NCBI RefSeq assembly: GCF_017873395.1
Contig: NZ_JAGGKC010000011.1
Coordinates: 50,473 to 114,472 of the forward strand
Origin: Youngiibacter multivorans
GTDB lineage: Bacteria; Bacillota; Clostridia; Clostridiales; Clostridiaceae
Reading direction: 5' to 3'
Length of the DNA stretch: 64,000 nt
The notes under the pieces are model-generated. The model was not told the DNA's origin. It made no database searches and worked only from the letters and a program-made list of their open reading frames with translations. Shown here one piece after another: positions 51,721-60,073 of this stretch. Position 1 is the stretch's first letter. Each line of letters begins with the position of its first letter. The translations under genes and the position numbers were made by a program.

Positions 51721-52631
51721 AATGAACCACCCTTTAAAGAATTTCTCTCCTTCTTTCTTTTCATCGCAACTATTACAGACCTGGCCAGAAGGTACAGGAG
51801 AACCAGAATCCACTGCACTATGGCAAACTCCGAGGCGATATCGGCTCCCAGCATACCGAAGACCGGAGTGAAGCTGTATACGCCTTGCGTGATTATCTTG
51901 GCTATGGATGCATAACCTATTATTGCAGTCTTACCATAGCCTGCCAGAACAGCACCAAGTATAACAGCTTCATCCGGCATGACAGGGAGTATGAAGAGTA
52001 CCAGCACAAGGGATGCATGATGTCTTCCCGCCGCTTTCCGGAACCTTTCCACATGCTTCAGGCTTACTATCCTGTCTATCAGGGCATCCTTGAAATAGGA
52101 TGCCAGAAAGGTCATCGCTGTTATTCCGGTCATAGTACCAAGATATCCAAGCAAAAATGCAGTCCATGGACCGAAAATCGTACTTCCAGCCATAGTTGTC
52201 ACAGCCTCCGGAGTAGGCATGAAAAGGGGCTGTATTACATTGACTAGGAAATATGTCCAGAGACCTATTTCAGGATTCATCCTGAAATAGGCTTCAAGGT
52301 CCGATTCAGATGCAAAAACAGCAAATCTGAAGATAAGGAATGCCAGAACCGAGAACATAAGAACAAGAGACATATATGCCAGTGCAACAAGTGCTGCAAG
52401 CGCATGGCTCCGCCTGCCAGAATGCCTCGATACCAGGAAGATCGCAAGTACAATCATGATTATCCCGGTGAAGCCTGCCTTCCAGTACCAGACCATTGGA
52501 AAACCTATAAGATATATCATCAAAATGCTAAAAGCGGTAAAAAACAAGGCCATCAGGAGCTTCATACCCTCTGTGGCTTCCTTTATCGACCTGTAAATAC
52601 CCTTTTTATCCTTAGATTCTTCATTCGCCAT
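51717..52631 (-). CDS. VTT-domain (DedA/TVP38-like) membrane protein
   Basis: 304 residues from the ATG at 52631 with about six to eight hydrophobic segments. A VTT/SNARE-associated domain is indicated by FLVNVIQPLFMPTPEAVTT with GSTIFGPWTAFLLGYLGTMTG, and the PVMPDEAVILGAVLAG loop. Homologues act in membrane lipid or small-molecule transport; the exact role is unclear. The stop overlaps the start of the synthetase homologue (ATGA), so the two are translated together. There is no strong promoter immediately upstream. Confidence 0.78.
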   Translation of the reverse strand: MANEESKDKKGIYRSIKEATEGMKLLMALFFTAFSILMIYLIGFPMVWYWKAGFTGIIMIVLAIFLVSRHSGRRSHALAALVALAYMSLVLMFSVLAFLIFRFAVFASESDLEAYFRMNPEIGLWTYFLVNVIQPLFMPTPEAVTTMAGSTIFGPWTAFLLGYLGTMTGITAMTFLASYFKDALIDRIVSLKHVERFRKAAGRHHASLVLVLFILPVMPDEAVILGAVLAGYGKTAIIGYASIAKIITQGVYSFTPVFGMLGADIASEFAIVQWILVLLYLLARSVIVAMKRKKERNSLKGGSL

Positions 52632-52784
52632 GTCAAAATCCCACCCTTGCATAGTATAAGTATACCCCCTGCAGCCAGTTTAGACCACCAGGATTGTTAT
52701 TGCTTACTGCCATTAAGACTATTGAGGCAGTCACTCCATACTCATTTATAATCCGGAATAGCAAAAAAAATCATGCAAAATAAT

Positions 52785-52803
52785 GAACCCCCAAAGGGGG
52801 TTC
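52785..52803 (-). terminator. Terminator after the arsenic operon
   Basis: GAACCCCC-AAA-GGGGGTTC, followed by ATTATTTTG on the minus strand, 15 bp after the acr3 stop codon. Confidence 0.82.
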
Positions 52804-52818
52804 CGGAACTCACATTGA

Positions 52819-53862
52819 TTATACTGCTTCTGTCTTTGCCTTCGCCGGGAACCAATGTTTTGTGCTGTTCGCGATCTTTACAAGCACCAGCATCACCGGC
52901 ACCTCTGTAAGCACACCTACGACTGTCGCAAGAGCTGCGGGGGACTCGGTACCGAACAGGGCGATCGCCACAGCAACAGCAAGCTCGAAGAAGTTTGAGG
53001 CTCCTATCATTCCAGCCGGCGCTGCAACATCATGGGAAAGCTTAAGCTTTTTAGCTGCAAGGTACGCAATGAAGAATATGAGGAATGTCTGGATTATAAG
53101 AGGAACTGCAATAAGTGCTATGTGTGTGGGATTCTGAAGTATTACCTCTCCCTGGAATGAAAATAGCAGTATCAGAGTAAGGAGAAGTCCTGCTGTAGTC
53201 GCATGGTCGAATTTCTTGACGAATACATCATCAAAGTACTCCTGCCCGTATTTGTTCACCACGTGTATCCTTGTAAGCATTCCACCTGCAAGAGGAATTA
53301 CAACAAATAGTATTACCGAGATGAACAGTGTCTCCCAGGGTACTGTAATGTTGCTGACTCCAAGAAGGAACTTCACTATCGGAACGAACAGAAGAAGTAT
53401 TATGAGGTCATTGGTCGCGACTTGAACAACAGTGTACGCTGGATTTCCCCGTGTCAGCTGGCTCCAAACGAACACCATAGCTGTACAGGGCGCTGCTCCG
53501 AGTAGTATGGCACCTGCAAGGTAATTTGTGGCAAGGTCCTTTGGAATATAATTCTTGAATATTACAAAGAAGAACAGGTAAGCTATTGCATACATGGTGA
53601 ATGGCTTGATGAGCCAGTTTACGACCCATGTCACATACAGTCCCTTTGGATTCTTGCCTACGTTCTTAATGCTCTTGAAGTCGACCTTCATCATCATCGG
53701 ATATATCATTACCCAGATGAGTATCGCAACTGGAACTGAAACATTTGCATATTCGAATTTTCCAAGGAACTCAGGAACTGCCGGCAAAAATCTCCCGATC
53801 AGCACCCCGGCTGCCATGCAAAGCGCTACCCACACCGACAGATATTTCTGGAACGCACCCAT
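52819..53862 (-). CDS. acr3: Arsenite efflux transporter, ACR3 family
   Basis: Pumps arsenite out of the cell using membrane potential. 347 residues with about ten membrane segments. The conserved cysteine in GAAPCTAMVFVWS (Cys126) that is essential in characterised ACR3 proteins is present. The ATG at 53862 follows AAAGGTGAG by nine bases; a longer frame would run into the upstream gene. Third gene of the ars operon. Confidence 0.92.
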   Translation of the reverse strand: MGAFQKYLSVWVALCMAAGVLIGRFLPAVPEFLGKFEYANVSVPVAILIWVMIYPMMMKVDFKSIKNVGKNPKGLYVTWVVNWLIKPFTMYAIAYLFFFVIFKNYIPKDLATNYLAGAILLGAAPCTAMVFVWSQLTRGNPAYTVVQVATNDLIILLLFVPIVKFLLGVSNITVPWETLFISVILFVVIPLAGGMLTRIHVVNKYGQEYFDDVFVKKFDHATTAGLLLTLILLFSFQGEVILQNPTHIALIAVPLIIQTFLIFFIAYLAAKKLKLSHDVAAPAGMIGASNFFELAVAVAIALFGTESPAALATVVGVLTEVPVMLVLVKIANSTKHWFPAKAKTEAV

Positions 53863-53887
53863 ATTAAGCTTCTCACCTTTAGACACT

Positions 53888-54373
53888 TTACTCCACCGTC
53901 CCATCCATATTGTTTTTCTTCATCTCAAGTGCATCATAAAAATCAACAAGATTCTTTGGCATCTCGTACTTTGGCTGTCCGAATGAAGAAAGCTTCTTCT
54001 TTCCTGAAGCTGCAGAAATTATCGCTTCGACTATGAGCTCCTTCGGTGCCTCAGTGAAGACTTCACCTCCGTACCTCCATACCCTGCAGTCAGTGCTCGT
54101 GCCGCAGATATCTCCGCAATCCGTGCAGCATGTCTCCTCAAGGCTTTCAGCAATATCAGAGCCATTGACCCTGATCGTAGGCGATGAGATGAACCTGAAG
54201 CCCTCTGCGGTCTTCCTGTCCGACATGTGGACCTTGCTTAAGCTTATGACATGGCCTGAACCTTCAAGCCTAAGCCTTGCCTCATCTACAGCATCCTCCA
54301 CATTTGTCTCCGTGCCCATGCACCTGTTGCAGGTCTCATTGTCAAGATAAAGGTATTCAACTGAAATATTCAT
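53888..54373 (-). CDS. Cysteine-rich DUF2703-like protein of the ars operon
   Basis: 161 residues from an ATG nine bases after GGAGG. The N-terminal part is thioredoxin-like, with CNRCMG (Cys15, Cys18) and a proline before the SSPTIRVNG segment. A cysteine cluster CCTDCGDICGTSTDC follows near residue 85. It resembles DUF2703 proteins found in arsenic operons, whose role is not settled; metal(loid) binding or reduction is inferred. Lies between arsR and acr3. Confidence 0.72.
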   Translation of the reverse strand: MNISVEYLYLDNETCNRCMGTETNVEDAVDEARLRLEGSGHVISLSKVHMSDRKTAEGFRFISSPTIRVNGSDIAESLEETCCTDCGDICGTSTDCRVWRYGGEVFTEAPKELIVEAIISAASGKKKLSSFGQPKYEMPKNLVDFYDALEMKKNNMDGTVE

Positions 54374-54398
54374 ATTAATATTCCTCCATTCCAATATT

Positions 54399-54716
54399 CT
54401 AATTGCAGCTGCAGCTTGCAGATTCAGCAGTCTCCGGGATTCCGGCTGCTATGCCGTCAAGGATTGATGCGGCATTGGCGAAGCCTTCAGGGTCCAGCGC
54501 ATAGTAGGTCCACTTCTTGTCCTTCCTTGCCACAACCAGTCCTGAATCCACAAGGATCTTCATGTGGTGCGACAGAGTCGACTGACCTACGGGTATCTCT
54601 TCAAGAAGGTTGCAGGCACAGTCCTCTCCTGTCTTCAGCTTCTCTATTATCATAAGTCTGTTCTCATCGCAAAGAGCCTTGAATATCCGGGCTGCATCCT
54701 TCAGATTATCTTCCAT
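54399..54716 (-). CDS. arsR: ArsR/SmtB-family arsenic-responsive repressor
   Basis: 105 residues, winged helix with a recognition helix in GQSTLSHHMKIL. The As(III) site is the cysteine motif ECxC-like EDCACNLLEE (Cys33, Cys35), with two more cysteines at the C-terminus (SCSCN, Cys102 and Cys104). First gene of the operon; a promoter and an inverted-repeat operator lie directly upstream. It probably represses arsR-DUF2703-acr3 until arsenite binds. Confidence 0.9.
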   Translation of the reverse strand: MEDNLKDAARIFKALCDENRLMIIEKLKTGEDCACNLLEEIPVGQSTLSHHMKILVDSGLVVARKDKKWTYYALDPEGFANAASILDGIAAGIPETAESASCSCN

Positions 54717-54739
54717 GAATTCACCTCATATCTAATTTC

Positions 54740-54771
54740 TTCGATATGTCTATTCTACTTCTCATATCGAA
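54740..54771 (-). promoter_or_regulatory. Putative ArsR operator
   Basis: Perfect inverted repeat TTCGATATG-N14-CATATCGAA spanning the -10 box and part of the spacer of the ars promoter (54752-54780). ArsR-family repressors bind such dyads. The half-sites are 23 bp apart centre to centre, so each dyad half could face the same side of DNA. Confidence 0.68.
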
Positions 54772-54780
54772 ATCAGTCAA
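54752..54780 (-). promoter_or_regulatory. Promoter of the ars operon
   Basis: Minus strand TTGACT (54775-54780), 17 bases, TAGAAT (54752-54757). The transcript would start about 30 bp before the arsR ATG. Confidence 0.8.
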
Positions 54781-54797
54781 TATGTATTTTTCTGGCA

Positions 54798-54827
54798 ATA
54801 AAAGAGCTTTGCCATAAAGCAAAGCCC
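54798..54827 (-). terminator. Terminator after the multicopper oxidase gene
   Basis: GGGCTTTGC-N6-GCAAAGCTC (54804-54827), then TTTTATTG on the minus strand, about 35 bp after the stop codon and just before the ars promoter. Confidence 0.8.
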
Positions 54828-54862
54828 CTGATTCTTAAATCGCCACACATATTGTATTCTTT

Positions 54863-56284
54863 TCATTCTACAAGTATCTGTCCCATCATGCCGTTATCCT
54901 CATGCTCCAGGATATGGCAATGATACATGAATACACCAATTTTCCTGAACCTTATGAGTATCCTGACTTCTTCACCCGCGTTCACGAAAACAGTGTCCTT
55001 GTAGCCACTTTCCTCTGGACCTGGCTCTCTTCCATTCCTCGAAAGAATCCTGAACTGAACCCCATGCACATGAAATGGATGACCGCCAGACTGCATCATG
55101 CCTACCGGATTCCTGATCACCCATACCTCGGATTCATTCAGCCTTAACTCTTCATCGATCCTGTCCATATCAAAGGACTTCCCGTTTATCGTACCGCTGA
55201 TACCCATGCTCTGAAGCTCGAAATGTCTTACATTAAGACCAGTTTGCGCCTCTGGCTCTCCGACCTCCGCAAGCCTTTCCGGCACAGCCCCGTTTTTCTT
55301 AAGGTCAGAACCTATCCTTAATTCCAGAACATTACTGTTTCCTGTAACAAGCTGAAGCGTCTTGCCTCCCTTACCCTTGAAGTCTGCAACTATTTCAGCC
55401 CTTTCACCAGGTGCAAGCATGACCTCATCCGTTTCGTAGGGTTCCTCAAGCAGACCTCCATCTGACGCGATCATATGGAAACTGCTGCCATCGCTCAAGG
55501 CAAAGGTGAAGTTTTCCGAATTCGACCCATTGAGTATCCTCATCCTGAGTCTTTCAGCCGTTACCTCATAGAACGGCCCGATACCGCCATTTACCAGAAG
55601 AGTATCTCCGGGAATGACTCCCATCATGTTGACCCTGTAGGCAAGGGTGCCATCAGAATTGAAGCTTCTGTCCTGAACAATTAAAGGTATATCGTCAACA
55701 CCATATTCATCTGGCAGACCGAGACTGTCTGAAACCTCATCATCGATATAAATAAGACCTGCAAGCCCGAAATAGACCTGATCTGAGGTATTTCCCATCA
55801 GATGAGGATGGTACCACAAGGTTGCTGCGCTCTGGTCGACAGTAAACACAGGTGCCCACCTTTCTCCCGGTTGTATCCCATGGTGAGGTCCGCCATCATC
55901 TTCACCGTCTACTATCAGCCCGTGCCAGTGGACGGTCGTTGCCTCAGGCAGCTCATTAGCGACATTCATCTCGACCTTCTCGCCGCGCCTCAGCCTGATC
56001 ACCGGACCAAGATAGGTTCCGTTGTAGCCTAAAGTGTCTGCTTCCTTTCCATCTATGAAGGATGTCTTCCCTTTTTCCACCACTATCTCGAAAAGTGCGC
56101 TCTCAGGAGACGGGTCATAGTCATGGAGAACAGCAGGTATCTTAAGTCTGTTTCCGTCTTCTGCTGCTGGTCCGTCAGCCTTTGGAAAAAAATTCAGGAA
56201 AAGCACATACGAAATAGCCAAAAAAATTACAATTGACGCCGCCAGGGCTGCGTAAAGGCCATATCCAGCTCTTTTTTCAGCCAT
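54863..56284 (-). CDS. Multicopper oxidase, membrane-anchored
   Basis: 473 residues from the ATG at 56284 (GGAGG eight bases upstream). An N-terminal hydrophobic segment at about 10-32 is probably an uncleaved anchor. The four copper-ligand motifs are present: HWHGLI, WYHPHL, HPFHVHG and HCHILEHEDNGMMG, the last with the type 1 Cys-His and axial Met. CueO/CotA-like laccases oxidise Cu(I), metals or phenols. The position beside an arsenic operon suggests metal tolerance; the substrate is not known. Confidence 0.88.
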   Translation of the reverse strand: MAEKRAGYGLYAALAASIVIFLAISYVLFLNFFPKADGPAAEDGNRLKIPAVLHDYDPSPESALFEIVVEKGKTSFIDGKEADTLGYNGTYLGPVIRLRRGEKVEMNVANELPEATTVHWHGLIVDGEDDGGPHHGIQPGERWAPVFTVDQSAATLWYHPHLMGNTSDQVYFGLAGLIYIDDEVSDSLGLPDEYGVDDIPLIVQDRSFNSDGTLAYRVNMMGVIPGDTLLVNGGIGPFYEVTAERLRMRILNGSNSENFTFALSDGSSFHMIASDGGLLEEPYETDEVMLAPGERAEIVADFKGKGGKTLQLVTGNSNVLELRIGSDLKKNGAVPERLAEVGEPEAQTGLNVRHFELQSMGISGTINGKSFDMDRIDEELRLNESEVWVIRNPVGMMQSGGHPFHVHGVQFRILSRNGREPGPEESGYKDTVFVNAGEEVRILIRFRKIGVFMYHCHILEHEDNGMMGQILVE

Positions 56285-56372
56285 ACAAACCGCCTCCTCA
56301 GCTAGTTCCATCTAGTATCATAATTGTATAACCAAGTTGTGAGCATGCTATGAAGGTTTGGTATATTTTTAC

Positions 56373-56409
56373 GAAAATGACCCGGAACAAAAGTTCACGG
56401 GTCATTTCG
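56373..56409 (-). terminator. Terminator after glpK
   Basis: GAAATGACCCG and its near-complement enclosing GAAC/GTTC, 40 bp after the glpK stop codon. The U-tract on the minus strand is weak (ATTTTCGT). Confidence 0.6.
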
Positions 56410-56447
56410 TACTTTCTTATATTATCTCCTATCTCAGGTTTTAAAAA

Positions 56448-57932
56448 TCACTCTTCCCATCCTCGTGTCCTCTCAACAGCCTTCTTCCATTTTGAAACCA
56501 GTGCATCCCTGACCGGCTGGGTCATTTTAGGCTCAAAAGAATTCACTGCATCCCACTTCCCCTTGACCTCAGCTTCATCCTTCCAGAAACCTACGCCTAT
56601 ACCTGCAAGGTATGCTGCTCCCAGTGCAGTGGTTTCCCTTATTGCAGGTCTGATGACTGTCCTGTCCAGAATATCCGCCTGGAACTGCATTAGGAATTTG
56701 TTGGATGAAGCTCCTCCGTCTACCTTAAGGCTGCCAAGGGTTATCCCTGCGTCCTTCTCCATTGCCTCCAGCACGTCTCTAGTCTGATAAGCTATAGATT
56801 CAAGCGCCGCCCTTATTATATGGTATCTGTTTGAGCCTCTTGTCAGTCCAAATATTGCTCCTCTTGCATACTGGTCCCAGTATGGAGCTCCGAGGCCTAC
56901 GAATGCCGGAACAATATACACTCCACCATTGTCGGGCACCTTGCCTGCGAAATACTCTGTATCCCTGGAGTCATGTACAAGCATGAGCTCGTCCCTGAGC
57001 CATTGGACTATTGCTCCACCAACGAATATTGAGCCTTCAAGGGCATATTTGACGTCATTTCCCGACGTCGCCGCTATGGTAGTCAGAAGGCCGTTCTCCG
57101 ACAGCTTCATCTCAGTGCCTATGTTGAGGAGAAGGAAGCAACCCGTGCCATAGGTGTTCTTTGCCTCTCCCGCTTCAAAGCAGGTCTGGCCGTAAAGCGC
57201 CGCTTGCTGGTCTCCGGCAATTCCAGAAATTGGAACCATTACCCCCCCAATATTGGTCTCTCCGTATACACCCGAGGATTTCCTGACTTCTGGCAGCATC
57301 GAACGTGGTATTCCAAGCTCATAAAGAAGCCTTTCATCCCATTTAAGCTCGCGAATGTTATAAAGCATTGTTCTTGAGGCATTTGTTTGGTCTGTGGCGT
57401 GGACTCTTCCGGCTGTCAGCTTCCAAAGCAGCCAGGTATCGACAGTTCCGAAAAGCAGCTCTCCGTTTTCAGCCTTTTCCCTTGCACCTTCCACATTTTC
57501 AAGGATCCACCTTATCTTGGTACCAGAAAAATACGCATCCACCGGAAGCCCTGTGGTTTCCCTGACGTATGGCTCAAGCCCCCTTGCCTTGAGTTCATCG
57601 CACATACCCGCAGTCCTCCTGCACTGCCATACAATGGCATTGTACACAGGCCTTCCAGTCAACTTTTCCCAGACTATCGTAGTCTCCCTCTGGTTGGTAA
57701 TGCCGATTGCCGCAATTTCCTCTGCTGTTATCCCGGCCTTCGCCATTATTTCGGTGAGCACGCTGTACTGTGATGACCAGATTTCCATCGGGTCATGCTC
57801 AACCCATCCCTCCTTCGGATAGAACTGGGTGAATTCCTTCTGGGCGACAGCTATCACGGACTGCTCCTTGTCGAAGGCTATAGCCCTTGAGCTTGTGGTT
57901 CCCTGATCCAGTGCTATGACATACTTCTTCAT
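56448..57932 (-). CDS. glpK: Glycerol kinase
   Basis: Phosphorylates glycerol to glycerol 3-phosphate. 494 residues of the FGGY family, beginning MKKYVIALDQGTTSSRAI. Typical segments (GAIVQWLRDELML, PAFVGLGAPYWDQYARGA, DGGASSNKFLMQFQ) are present. It stands alone without glpF or glpD nearby. A possible cre site for CcpA and a long AT-rich inverted repeat lie upstream. The HPr-phosphorylatable loop of Gram-positive enzymes could not be located with confidence. Confidence 0.96.
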   Translation of the reverse strand: MKKYVIALDQGTTSSRAIAFDKEQSVIAVAQKEFTQFYPKEGWVEHDPMEIWSSQYSVLTEIMAKAGITAEEIAAIGITNQRETTIVWEKLTGRPVYNAIVWQCRRTAGMCDELKARGLEPYVRETTGLPVDAYFSGTKIRWILENVEGAREKAENGELLFGTVDTWLLWKLTAGRVHATDQTNASRTMLYNIRELKWDERLLYELGIPRSMLPEVRKSSGVYGETNIGGVMVPISGIAGDQQAALYGQTCFEAGEAKNTYGTGCFLLLNIGTEMKLSENGLLTTIAATSGNDVKYALEGSIFVGGAIVQWLRDELMLVHDSRDTEYFAGKVPDNGGVYIVPAFVGLGAPYWDQYARGAIFGLTRGSNRYHIIRAALESIAYQTRDVLEAMEKDAGITLGSLKVDGGASSNKFLMQFQADILDRTVIRPAIRETTALGAAYLAGIGVGFWKDEAEVKGKWDAVNSFEPKMTQPVRDALVSKWKKAVERTRGWEE

Positions 57933-58000
57933 AAAAATTCTCCTACGAATTCATTGGGTCGTGTTCCGGAAATCCGATCGATAAATCGAATACTCCTACG

Positions 58001-58024
58001 GATAATATATCTTCATATATTATC
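58001..58024 (-). repeat. Inverted repeat upstream of glpK
   Basis: GATAATATAT-N4-ATATATTATC, a perfect 10-bp inverted repeat, 69 bp before the glpK start codon. The arms contain -10-like bases, so it may mark promoter plus operator. No U-tract. Confidence 0.55.
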
Positions 58025-58036
58025 ATACCGTTTTCA
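58023..58036 (-). promoter_or_regulatory. Candidate CcpA site (cre) before glpK
   Basis: The minus-strand sequence TGAAAACGGTATGA matches the cre consensus TGWAANCGNTNWCA at all but one position. glpK is a classical catabolite-repressed gene in Firmicutes, which supports it. It overlaps the end of the inverted repeat at 58001-58024. Confidence 0.5.
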
Positions 58037-58063
58037 TTCTGAATTTCACAGTGAAAGTTGAAA

Positions 58064-58089
58064 GGCCCCGCAGATCACACTGCGGAGCC
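58064..58089 (-). terminator. Terminator after ispD
   Basis: GGCTCCGCAG and CTGCGGGGCC form a stem with one bulge, followed by TTTCAACTTT on the minus strand, 17 bp after the ispD stop codon. Confidence 0.7.
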
Positions 58090-58106
58090 ATGATGTTCTT
58101 TCATTC

Positions 58107-58793
58107 TTATACTTTGCGCCTCGATATTATCGCTTCAGCCACTGCCATATCCTCAGGTGTGGTTATCTTTATGTTTTCGTAGCTTCCCTCATAAAGGTAA
58201 ACCCTGCCGATGTATTTCTCGTACGCCGCAGTGTCATCAGTAACAGTTTCTCCTGAATAGTCAAGCCTTTCATGGGCTGCCAGTATCTTCTTAAGCTCGA
58301 AGACCTGAGGTGTCTGGACAGAAAAGAGAGAATCCCTGTCCAGGGTTTCCCTGGAAAAGCCATCTTCACCCCTGACCTTTATGGTATCCTTCGGCTTCAT
58401 TCCACAGGCGCTGGCACCATGCTTCATGCAAAGCTCCACGCCTTCCTTTACAATGCTTTCTGTCACAAGAGGCCTTGCTCCGTCATGGATAACTGCAATC
58501 CCGGAATTCTGGAGTGATTCCAGGGCCTTGAGCCCGCTTCTTACCGAATCCTGTCTCCTCAAGCCGCCTGAAGCAATATGTATATCCTTGCTAAAGGCAT
58601 AAGGAAAGCTTTTAAAGGTCTCCCATTCATCCACTGGAAGCACAAGGACAATGTTGTCTATGAATTCCATATCACAAAATGCAGTCAGGGTCCTTGCAAG
58701 CACCGGTACTCCTTTCAGGTCCAGGTACTGCTTTGGAACATCAGCTCCCATTCGGCTGCCTTTGCCTCCGGATACGATCACTGCTCCGACCAA
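58107..58793 (-). CDS. ispD: 2-C-methyl-D-erythritol 4-phosphate cytidylyltransferase
   Basis: MEP-pathway enzyme that makes CDP-methylerythritol on the way to isoprenoids. 228 residues with the CTP-binding start VSGGKGSRMGADVPKQYLDL, the middle VIHDGARPLVTESIVKEGV and the C-terminal ETVTDDTAAYEK. It lies 3 bp after the PIN-TRAM gene as in Bacillus. ispF, which often follows, is not in the window. Confidence 0.95.
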   Translation of the reverse strand: MVGAVIVSGGKGSRMGADVPKQYLDLKGVPVLARTLTAFCDMEFIDNIVLVLPVDEWETFKSFPYAFSKDIHIASGGLRRQDSVRSGLKALESLQNSGIAVIHDGARPLVTESIVKEGVELCMKHGASACGMKPKDTIKVRGEDGFSRETLDRDSLFSVQTPQVFELKKILAAHERLDYSGETVTDDTAAYEKYIGRVYLYEGSYENIKITTPEDMAVAEAIISRRKV

Positions 58794-58796
58794 TTG

Positions 58797-59924
58797 CTAT
58801 TCCCCCTTGGGCTTTGCAAAAATCATCCTTCCTGCCGCAGTCTGAAGCACTGAGGTTACAAGGATGTCTATTTCATTGCCTATGGATTTCTTGCCGCCTT
58901 CAACAACTATCATGGTACCGTCGTCAAGGTACCCTATTCCCTGGTTAGCTTCCTTTCCTATCTTCGAGATAAGGAGGTTCATTTCTTCTCCCGGGAGAAG
59001 CACAGGCTTTACAGCATTTGCCAGCTCGTTTATGTTCAGAACCGGAACTCCCTGGAACTCAGCTACCTTATTCAGGTTGTAGTCATTTGTGACGACCTTT
59101 CCTGATACTACAGTAGCAAGCTTCAGAAGCTTTGAATCCACTTCCGCGATTTCCGGAAAATCCTTGTCCCAGATTTCCACCTCTATGTCGAGCTCCTTCT
59201 GTATCTTGTTAAGGATGTCCAGACCTCTTCTTCCCCTGTTTCTCTTGAGGGAATCCGACGAATCTGCGATATGCCTCAGCTCCTCGAGCACGAATGACGG
59301 TATTATGAGCTTTCCTTCTACGAATCCTGTCTGGCAGATATCGAAGATTCTTCCATCTATGATGACAGAGGTATCAAGGACCTTCGGGTCTCCCTTGTAC
59401 ATTGCCTTGTATTTCTTGTTATCCTTATCCCTGTCCTTGTCCCTGGACTGGGATTGTCCCTGGTTCCTTCTTCCTATGCTCTGGAAGAAGGAATAAAAGT
59501 CGTCTGCCTTCTTGATTGCAACATTAGCTCCAAGAAGCGCAGCAAGTATGTTCAGAAGCACAACGACTATGCTGCCTACAGGCGGGAATATGTCGTTAAG
59601 CGGTCTCGTCAGGAAGAATGTTATGACCAGAAGCACTATGGCTCCAGCCGCTCCCAGGAACATTTCATGGATCGTCATCTTGGACAGGTTCTTTTCAGCC
59701 GCTTTGTTTGCACTCAGTATCAAAGAATAAATCTTTGATGAAATAATAAAAAATATGATTCCGAAAATTAGGGTGAGTGTTGCAATTAAAGCGATTTTTG
59801 CTACCAGGTTTTCAAATATGGGATACTGGTTGAGATACTGGGATGAGGTAAGATAGTTTCCGAGAAGTCCGCCAATGACGGCTCCGAGGATGGTCACTAT
59901 GCCTCTTATCAGGTTCTTCAACAT
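58797..59924 (-). CDS. PIN-TRAM domain membrane protein (YacL-like)
   Basis: 375 residues. Four N-terminal hydrophobic segments (about residues 5-130), then a PIN domain from about 180 (KVLDTSVIIDGRIFDICQTG, VVTNDYNLNKVAE) and a C-terminal TRAM domain (GEEMNLLISKIGKEANQGIGYLDDGTMIVVEGG). Acidic residues of the PIN site are kept, so RNase activity is plausible. The ATG at 59924 lies eight bases after AGGAGG. In Bacillus the order is radA-disA-yacL-ispD; here disA is missing. Confidence 0.9.
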   Translation of the reverse strand: MLKNLIRGIVTILGAVIGGLLGNYLTSSQYLNQYPIFENLVAKIALIATLTLIFGIIFFIISSKIYSLILSANKAAEKNLSKMTIHEMFLGAAGAIVLLVITFFLTRPLNDIFPPVGSIVVVLLNILAALLGANVAIKKADDFYSFFQSIGRRNQGQSQSRDKDRDKDNKKYKAMYKGDPKVLDTSVIIDGRIFDICQTGFVEGKLIIPSFVLEELRHIADSSDSLKRNRGRRGLDILNKIQKELDIEVEIWDKDFPEIAEVDSKLLKLATVVSGKVVTNDYNLNKVAEFQGVPVLNINELANAVKPVLLPGEEMNLLISKIGKEANQGIGYLDDGTMIVVEGGKKSIGNEIDILVTSVLQTAAGRMIFAKPKGE

Positions 59925-60073
59925 GATATCCACCTCCTTAGTTTTATTTTGTTCGTTTATCTTTTATTATACAATTTAATCAAGCACCTATGGTATAGCA
60001 CAATGCAATATTCAGAAAATTATTAGTTATCTTTCCATGTTTCTAATCGTAGACGAAAAACCTTTAAAACAGG

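Noticed and set aside
52632..52784. A T-box riboswitch before the synthetase-like gene or cysS
   Set aside because: No specifier loop, T-loop consensus or terminator/antiterminator pair was seen in the upstream spacers.
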